Below, piece after piece: positions 58,101 to 64,000 of a stretch of 64,000 nt of DNA. The stretch's first letter is position 1; each line of letters begins with the position of its first letter. Under the pieces are notes generated by a model, which had not been told where the DNA came from, did not search any database, and worked only from the letters and a program-made list of their open reading frames with translations. This DNA is from Heterodera schachtii (lineage: Eukaryota > Nematoda > Chromadorea > Rhabditida > Heteroderidae), in contig SIJG01000029.1 of NCBI GenBank assembly GCA_023374025.1, positions 538,342-602,341 on the forward strand, read 5' to 3'. A program made the position numbers and the translations under genes.

Positions 58101-61100
58101 AACAAATGAGCTTCTTCAGCCCATTCACTCACCACAGACTGGTCCTTCGCATCGCAAATCTGAGAATGGCAATCCAATTTTGGGGTTGGTATCGTTCGCT
58201 TACCGCCCAAATCCCAAGTGCCGTCCACGTTGCAACGGATCATTCGGTCGTCGTACGACGACTTCCCAACGACGGAATAGGGCAGTCGGCATTGGAAGAG
58301 GAACGCACTGCCAACTTTGAAGGTGCCCGGCCCATTGTTCTCACTCTCGAAATACGCTCCCGAAAGTGCCGGGGGCGACCCACAATCGATCAACGGACAG
58401 ATCACCTGTGATCAGACAATGGGAAAAACATGACTGGGACTGAGATGGCGCGAAAAGCTTATTGTCCAGCAAAAGTCGGGACTCGAGCTCACTTCTGATC
58501 CGCTGAGCCAATACTCAGTGCCATCAGTGCGCGGGTCGTAAATGCACTGCCGCGTTTCGCCGAAGGGGCTGTGCTTCGACGGACGATTGGCTTGGGAGCA
58601 GACGAAGCTCAGATTGTGTCGGTACGGAATTGGGACTGAGTCGGGACGGACGAACAGTCCGATGGCCGTGTTGTTTTTGATGCCTTGGCAAGTGGCGGGG
58701 ACACAAATTGGCACAGTGCCATTCCAATTGCCATCGGAAAGACATTTCAGGTGGGAAGGACCGCGCATTTGATGACCAAAATCACAGCGGAACTCGACCA
58801 CAATTGGAAAGGCAAAGGACGAATTGTCGGAGGCGATCAGCTGACCATTTTCGGGGGCACGAAGCGGCGAACAATGCTAAAGGGCGAAAAGGGAGCCAAA
58901 TAGTGAGCAATTAGGGGAACCAATTAATTAATGAGTCAACATCATTAGGAACATTTGTTTTAACTCAATTAATGAATAACCCACCCTCGGAATGCAACTT
59001 TTGTTCAGTCTCAATGAATCCATCGGTCCGTTGCCCGTCTCGCCCTCGCGCAGCCGCACTCCGTTCTGTGTTGCCGAGATGAACAGGTCGAAGCCCTCGT
59101 CGCAGCTGCACCAATGACTGCCCTGGCTGTTGTGGCATCGATGCTCACAGCCGCCGTTTTGCCCATCCGAACATTCGTTGATGTCTGAACGGACGGACAC
59201 TGACTACTGACTGATCACCCATTGGTCGAATCTGATCAGATAAACTACACTTTTTTTGATCATTTCGGTTCCTTTCCCCCGATCAGTTTATTTATTCTGC
59301 TGTTTATCACTGAATATTCGTTTATGATCAATCTTTCTTTATGACCAGTGGTCGCTGTTACCTTCACAAGACGATCGTTGACAGCCAAGAAATTCTATTT
59401 TTAAACAGACATTTTCCCCATTGAATTCCAACACATCCATTCGAACAGTGCGCGCTTCAATCGGAAGAGCCAATTTAAGTGTTTCAGTGCCAACAGAAGC
59501 ACCTAAACATTTTGTGAAGTAAAAAAGCTTCGAATCGAATGATCAATATTTTTTTCTTAATCTCAGGCCAAAGGGAGAGAAGCTCTCTGATCACTTTTTA
59601 GGCTGGTTTTATCAAACAGCTAATCTTGTCACTTTGACTCTTTCAAATGACTAACTCAGCTGGCCACTCTCCAATTTCATTTGTCCCAATGATCGGACTC
59701 TGATCACTCTCCTTTTTTATTCTTAACCCAATGATCGGACTCTGATCACTCTCCTTTTTTATTCTTAACCCAATGATCGGACTCTAATCACTCTTCTTTT
59801 TTATTCTTACCCAATGATCAGACTCTAATCACTCTTCTTTTTTCATTCGTACCCAATGATCGGACTCTGATCACTCTCTGCTGCCGTTCCGCCCCTTCGC
59901 CCTCGGAATGACTTTCGTTTGCCGCCGTTTGTTCATTGTCCGCTAATCCTTCTTTGTACGGAACCATTGGGACGCCCTCTTCCATGGAATAGAAAAGCAC
60001 AAATCGAATCGGAAAAACGCCGACGGCACTCAAATCGGACGGAATGCCAAGCGAAGGGTCAAACACTTTTTCAATTCGCAACTTTTCAATTATCTTTAAA
60101 GGGATATTAGCGATTATTAGTATTAGCACTTTCAGTTGTTCTTTCACTTTGGGTGCTGGGAAATTGAAAGTGAATGATGCCGCATTTGTTGTGCCATTAT
60201 TATCATTTTCGCTGATCTGTGCCTCCGTTAAGCTCCGATCATCGCACCATCCGCTTTTGGAGGCGATCAGATGGATGGGGATGGGCACTCCGAGGGCATT
60301 GTGTGCGGAATAAGGCTGAACCGGCACCACTCCACTTTCCGGGCACACTTAAATTGGAAATGCTTTGCCATTGAATGGCAGCATAGTGATTACTTAATTG
60401 GGGCGTGAATCCCTTCAGACATTGGCACTGATAGCCCCCGGGAGTGTTCACACATTGGCTCGACTTTGAAGCGCAGTTAGCCATCTTTTCGGCACATTCG
60501 TCGACATCACGGCACTGTGGCACCTCAAATAACAATTGGTTGGTTTGCCTGATCATTAAATATTGCGGCCAATTTATTCAAATTTTACCCCGCTTAGTGT
60601 CTGATTGGCCAAACATTTAACTGTCTCCGCGCCTACTGATCGAAACCCATTTCGGCACTCCACCCGAAGCGATTCGCCGTACAACATATCCATTATCTGC
60701 CCAGTTAATGCCGTTCTCTTCCGATTGTCCGGCACTTTTTTGTCCTCCATCGAATGCCAACGCAATTCGCCATTCTCCACAGACGGAAGATTTGCGCATT
60801 GTAATTCTAAAAATGACCAATTATGGCAATAGAATGCTCCCTGCCCATTGTACTGTACTTTTACATTGCGGCTGGGCCGCTGACCATTGTCCGTTGGATT
60901 GGCATACGATACTTTGTGCTCCGTCTCGTCGGTACCCGGCAGAACATTGGAAACTGTAGACGCTACCGTATCCGATGCCGTCGCCAAATTGAAGCGATCG
61001 CTCGCCAAAGTTAAACACAGGCAACATGGGACAGATGGGTGCTGATTGGGATTGAAAGGAAGAAAATAAGCAACAAATTGGCATTCGAAAGTGCCAACTT

Positions 61101-64000
61101 TTGCATTTCGGCGTTTGGGTCCATCGGCCTTCGTCGGTGCAAAAGATTTCCTCCATTTCTTTGCCGGAAGGAAAGCCGAAGCCGTCGTAGCAGCGAAAGC
61201 GGGCGATGCCGGCGAAGGAAACATTTGAGGCCATCACAGCGAAACCATTGGCAATTTGCGGGATGGGGGAGCAGTAAATGGCTGCAAAAGGCAATGGGAG
61301 AATTGCTAAATCGACACTTTTGACATGGCTTTACGTTGACAGTCCGGGATGGGCTCCGACTCGGACCAGCGACCGCCCAACTCGCACACAGTCTCAAAGT
61401 GCCGACCACGGCCCGTCACAAACTCGGCACCGCGTTCGCAGCTGACCGTCACACGCGTGCCGTAGGCGGTGTTCCGCGTGGAGAGCAACACGCGCCGCGA
61501 GGGAAGTGACAGTCGGGGACAACCTGCGGGGATTGGCCAAAGAGGACGATCAATGGACAAATGCCGGGGCTCGGGGGGCTGACTTGTGGAGAAGGAAATG
61601 TTCCATCCGACGCCCTGGCGAAGTCCGTCGGCACGCCAAACCAATTCCACGCGACTTTGACGAGCGAATATCTGAACAAAAAGATCCACATTCATTCACT
61701 GTCTGTTTTTTCGCTGGTTCGCTAGCCGTTTTGGGGGGCGGCGACTCCGCGCCGAATCCCTTTTCGATGGGATGCAACGGACGCCCCTCCTCGGCTTGTC
61801 CATCGGCGGAATATTCAAAAATGCGCAGGGAATCGCCCGAATCGGACACATCCCACGAATTGACGGCCAAAGTCAGCGAAATTGATTCTATAAGCATTTT
61901 AAAATTTTACAAATTGCAATTGTGCCGGTTTGTTCCTTCCTTTTTCCTTACCCTCCGCCGCCGTCCGTTCCCCCATTTTTTCCTCCGTTTGTGCCATTGG
62001 CAATTCGATGGTCCAACGACAAATTTGTGCCGGCGCATAAGGAAAATGGGCGTTGCCGGGGCTTGTCAAAATGCCATGCGAACGACGGATCACATTGTCA
62101 CAACCTGAGAAGGGGACGGAGTAATAAAAACGAGCAATTATCACGAGAGGAATGGCACTGATTGATTACCGTATTTTTTGGCATTTTCCGATTCTGTAAA
62201 AATAAACGAAAAGCACTGACCTTTTTTGTACGAAATTGAAAAGCCTTTTCTGTTGCCAAATTGACTGCTGAAGAAGTACAAATAGAGGCGAGACTGAGTG
62301 GACACAATCAGCTGGGGGTCCGACTGAATTTGGAAAAGTTGCACTTTTATTGCTTTTCCCATGGCTTTTGGCTCACTTTGCCGCTGAGTTTGGCCAATAA
62401 CGGCGCCGAAGGATGGGCCCCGTCGTAAATCATCAGAAAATCTTTGTCCTGCTCCAAGTCAAATTCTTCAACCTTAATGGCAATTCCGTCTTTATGCCGT
62501 TGATTTTCCGCTTTCCCAACGCACTGCCAAAGAGATGAGCTGTCCCTCGGGTGCGTTCATATGCCAAACGCATTCCATGCCATTTGGGTAAGGACGGGGC
62601 CAATCCGGACTGATCAGCTGCTGAGGCTGCGACTGAACACTCAGAAGACCTCCGCATGAAGCGGACACTGAAAGAAAAGCAAAAGCAGTGGCCAACGGCA
62701 CGGCCAATGAAAAACTCGCGAAAGAGTCGACTGACCGGCTCTCCACGACGCTTGGAACCCACGCGCTTGAATTGCGTGGTCGGAACGGAAACGGACGACC
62801 ATCCGATTGGAAGCGGATTCAAATGTTAGCGATTGGGGAGGACGCGGTTGGCCAGACAAAGTGACCAACTGAACGGGCACAAAATAAAATGATGGCACTG
62901 ATTGCCCGCGAGTATTCCCTCCCTCCGCCCTCACCGAAATGCTGGCATTTTCGGCCGGGCCTCCGTCCACGACGCTGACCAAGTCCTGATGCTGTTCCGT
63001 TTCAAATGAGTCAAAGTTAAGCTGAATGAGTAGTGTCAAATGGATTAATGTTGTGTGCTTTGCCTGAATGCGCGAATTGAGCGGTCCCTCCACCACCCAA
63101 CGGCAATTGGCCCCCGCGGGGTACGGCGACGGAAAATTGGGCGTTTCGATTCGACCCGACTCGCCCTTTTCATAACGTTGGCAAGAAGCATCGCCATGAA
63201 CTGTTGAAAATATGATCGCATTCAGTAAGAAAATGCTTACAGGGGCAATTAAGCTCATCACTGAAGTCGCCGCAGTCGTCGATGCCGTCGCAACGAAAGC
63301 GATCAGACAAACATTTGCCATTTTGGCAGAAAAAGGAGCCTAATTGGTAATGAGAGGGGAGGGGGGGGGGTAATTAAAAAGGGACATTTGCTGAATTAAA
63401 AAAACAATTTCTGATTCGGTAAAGGTCAAAGAAAAGTTATTTAATATTAAATTGAAATAATAAAAGTGCGATGAAAAGATAAAGAATTAAAAGCATTTTT
63501 ATTAGAATAATAATTTATTTATTTTACCATTAAAATTTACCTTTTAGACAAGCATTTCTCTCGCACACAAAAGGCAATAAAAGGTTACAAACGTCCAAAC
63601 TCCAGCTCAATTCCTCCGTGGGCTGTTGATGGTCCGCAAATACCTTTTTTTCGATTGGTTTTCATTTTTAATTCTTTTATTATTTTTATTTCCTTTTTAT
63701 TTTTATTTCTTTTTTATTATTTTCATTTCTTTTTTTATTTTTATTTCCTTTTATATATTTTTTAATCCCCCCCCCTCCCTCTCGTCTTTTTTCTCCTCTC
63801 CCCCACCTTTGTGCAGCTTCCCTTCGTCTGATTGGGCTGTCCCTTTGCCCACGTGCCAACGTAACGTGAAGTCGGCGTGCCATCGCTCCACAGAAAAACG
63901 TTTTCCGTGCCAATTGAATTTTCACCGGGGCGATGGAGCAAACCGATCCAATGTTCGGTCGGAGAAGAAATTCTTTAAATATTATTTAGTTTTTAAATTA
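42104..64000 (-). CDS. Giant multidomain type I membrane protein, Uninflatable-like, 5' end outside the window
   Basis: A chain of about 40 exons on one strand encodes a modular extracellular protein. Order N to C: C-type lectin (EHWIGL, FLWSDG, 63.8-64.0 kb), LDLa, three CUB, four sushi, EGF, F5/8C, EGF, sushi, F5/8C, two HYR, GCC2/GCC3 repeats, EGFs, [4.3-kb intron], EGFs, pentraxin/LamG-like, HYR, sushi, GCC2/GCC3, EGFs, TM, tail. This is the layout of Drosophila Uninflatable, a large apical membrane protein of tracheal and other epithelia that also modulates Notch. SVEP1 shares many domains but lacks the TM and N-terminal CUBs. By analogy it is likely an apical epidermal/cuticle-facing protein, which is inference. 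The stop is TAA at 42104-42106. Two introns are notable: one hosts an opposite-strand gene, another a hAT element. Confidence 0.88.
43150..45630 (-). other. Membrane-proximal EGF, GCC2/GCC3 and sushi block
   Basis: Reading N to C: a sushi-like module at 45.3-45.63 kb ([20 protein letters not shown] ... [13 protein letters not shown]); then cysteine repeats of the ephrin-receptor/GCC2-GCC3 type at 43.5-44.8 kb ([55 protein letters not shown]); then an EGF-like with [28 protein letters not shown] and the last EGF. Same-strand exons with short introns throughout. Confidence 0.75.
45673..46986. mobile_element. hAT-type non-autonomous DNA transposon in an intron
   Basis: The element is flanked on both sides by ATGCCAAT (45665-45672 and 46987-46994), an exact 8-bp target duplication. 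Its ends are a perfect 15-bp inverted repeat CAGGGCTGGGCGCAA, a typical hAT terminus (CAGGG...). Subterminal regions are dense in CCGCAAT / ATTGCGG in both orientations. It is 1314 bp with no transposase frame. It lies inside the phase-0 intron 45628-47016 of the Uninflatable-like gene (PGQ|VFTTGHF). Removing the element and one duplication leaves a normal 67-bp intron. Confidence 0.92.
45963..46163. repeat. Inverted repeat nested in the hAT element
   Basis: GGTGTTTTCGGGGTCA...ATCACGAATCTGACATCC with ATTTCGACCAAATTCGAA (45963-46030) is the reverse complement of 46097-46163, with about 65 bp between arms. The arms carry the dispersed GGTTCGGGGTTCGAA motif, so this may be a second element inserted into the hAT copy. 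Confidence 0.75.
47017..48290 (-). other. Pentraxin/LamG-like and HYR domains
   Basis: The pentraxin/concanavalin-like domain starts [20 protein letters not shown] (48.1 kb), with [20 protein letters not shown] (47.75 kb) and [20 protein letters not shown] (47.5 kb), resembling the GxIxQVNxWxRxL motif. The HYR domain follows ([39 protein letters not shown]) and is completed across the hAT-bearing intron by [30 protein letters not shown]. Confidence 0.75.
48290..49571 (-). other. Tandem EGF-like repeats (about ten)
   Basis: One long exon (about 48310-49205) plus two smaller ones encode consecutive EGF modules, for example [80 protein letters not shown] and [20 protein letters not shown]. Several have the calcium-binding D/N-x-x-E/Q consensus, as in Notch-type arrays. 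The first exon starts at 49571 ([17 protein letters not shown]) and joins in phase 1 to the exon ending at 53889. Confidence 0.9.
50753..53473 (+). CDS. Four-transmembrane protein gene nested in an intron of the receptor gene
   Basis: Five exons (50753-50886, 50965-51088, 52993-53103, 53162-53344, 53396-53473) join in frame to 209 aa. Four hydrophobic helices are seen: [60 protein letters not shown] and [20 protein letters not shown]. The N terminus is Cys-rich ([13 protein letters not shown], possible palmitoylation). The C-terminal tail ends [19 protein letters not shown] with Pro-rich/NPNY sorting-like features. The topology resembles small tetraspan proteins such as LAPTM, but no family is assigned. 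The whole gene lies on the opposite strand inside the 49572-53888 intron of the Uninflatable-like gene. Its intron 2 is 1904 bp, nearly all minisatellite. Confidence 0.8.
51115..52975. repeat. 22-bp minisatellite, about 84 copies
   Basis: The unit is TTTCCTGTCAATG followed by CTTTTCCTC (22 bp), with common G/T variants (CTGGCAATG for CTGTCAATG) and 1-2-nt indels. It fills the intron between exons 2 and 3 of the nested four-TM gene. Since 22 is not a multiple of 3 and the unit lacks stops, very long open frames arise, but they are not coding. Confidence 0.97.
53889..57560 (-). other. F5/8C domain, HYR pair, GCC2/GCC3 and first EGF cluster
   Basis: N to C: F5/8 type C (discoidin) with [16 protein letters not shown] start near 57.87 kb, [31 protein letters not shown] (57.5 kb) and [24 protein letters not shown] (57.1 kb). 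Two HYR-type domains ([60 protein letters not shown] ... [15 protein letters not shown]). Then a poorly classified 55.4-56.0 kb region, GCC2/GCC3 repeats ([40 protein letters not shown]), and three or four EGFs ending [16 protein letters not shown] at 53889. Confidence 0.75.
57800..61560 (-). other. Sushi modules, EGFs and first F5/8C domain
   Basis: Sushi/CCP modules with the usual Cys-Gly-Trp pattern: [18 protein letters not shown] ... [13 protein letters not shown] (61.4 kb), [20 protein letters not shown] (61.2 kb), [20 protein letters not shown] (61.0 kb), [20 protein letters not shown] (60.7 kb). A Ca-EGF follows ([18 protein letters not shown]), then an F5/8C-like domain split over 59.35-60.35 kb ([13 protein letters not shown] ... 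[20 protein letters not shown]). A second EGF ([20 protein letters not shown], 59.1 kb) precedes more sushi modules ([60 protein letters not shown]). Confidence 0.75.
59687..59878. repeat. Five-copy 42-43-bp intronic minisatellite with GATC
   Basis: The unit CAATGATCGGACTCTGATCA followed by CTCTCC, a T run and ATTCTTAACC repeats at about 59687, 59730, 59773, 59815 and 59856, with small changes (TAATC for TGATC, CTTCT for CTCCT). It lies in an intron of the receptor gene within the split F5/8C domain. Confidence 0.9.
61680..64000 (-). other. N-terminal C-type lectin (partial), LDLa and CUB domains
   Basis: At the right edge the frame reads [43 protein letters not shown], the second half of a C-type lectin domain. 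Next is an LDLa module ([30 protein letters not shown], about 63.24-63.35 kb). CUB 1 is at 62.75-63.2 kb ([20 protein letters not shown]), CUB 2 at 62.2-62.67 kb ([20 protein letters not shown]), and CUB 3 at 61.6-62.1 kb ([20 protein letters not shown]). The rest of the N terminus lies outside the window. Confidence 0.8.

Overview
The window is nuclear DNA from a nematode, most likely a plant-parasitic cyst nematode (Heterodera/Globodera type). The recognisable genes are animal genes with short introns (about 45-70 bp). Several have nematode-style family members: an EGL-21-like carboxypeptidase, a FAT-2-like delta-12 desaturase, ABI-1 and a ONECUT homeobox factor. The strongest clue is an intron-bearing biotin synthase (bioB), a bacterial-type gene otherwise absent from animals and reported in cyst nematodes as horizontally acquired. 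At least three introns use GC-AG instead of GT-AG boundaries, a trait I recall as common in cyst nematodes. Species is inferred, not proven. All exon borders are hand-spliced from reading frame, splice consensus and family alignment from memory.

Layout. 0-3 kb: a partial exon at the left edge, a nested foldback element and a GC-rich palindromic repeat. 3.6-5.9 kb (-): carboxypeptidase E. 7.0-8.8 kb (+): bioB. 9.1-16.9 kb (-): four closely packed genes (unknown charged protein, OTUD6-type deubiquitinase, DAD1, ELMOD) with gaps of about 190-230 bp, which looks like a nematode operon. 17.4-21.5 kb (+): SF3B6 and abi-1. 21.5-27.4 kb: gene-poor, rich in poly-C/poly-G runs and CT/GA repeats. 27.5-29.5 kb (+): MAPK phosphatase. 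31.3-34.0 kb (+): ONECUT factor. 34.5-36.3 kb (-): fat-2. 37.5-41.1 kb: small or hypothetical genes, including a clear 152-aa secreted protein with two related cysteine modules.

From 42.1 kb to beyond the right edge (-) runs one giant type I membrane receptor. In protein order it has C-type lectin, LDLa, CUB, sushi, EGF, two F5/8C, HYR, GCC2/GCC3, more EGF, pentraxin/LamG-like, HYR, GCC2/GCC3, EGF, one transmembrane helix and a cytoplasmic tail. This is the architecture of Drosophila Uninflatable. One 4.3-kb intron holds a complete oppositely oriented four-TM gene, whose own intron is filled by a minisatellite of about 84 copies. Another intron carries a 1.3-kb hAT-type element with perfect 8-bp target duplications.

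The genes cover unrelated cell functions: peptide-hormone processing, biotin synthesis, deubiquitination, N-glycosylation, Arf/Arl regulation, splicing, actin regulation, MAPK control, transcription, lipid desaturation and apical matrix. No single pathway cluster is evident. The main novelty is in mobile-element, repeat and nested-gene structure, plus the acquired bioB.
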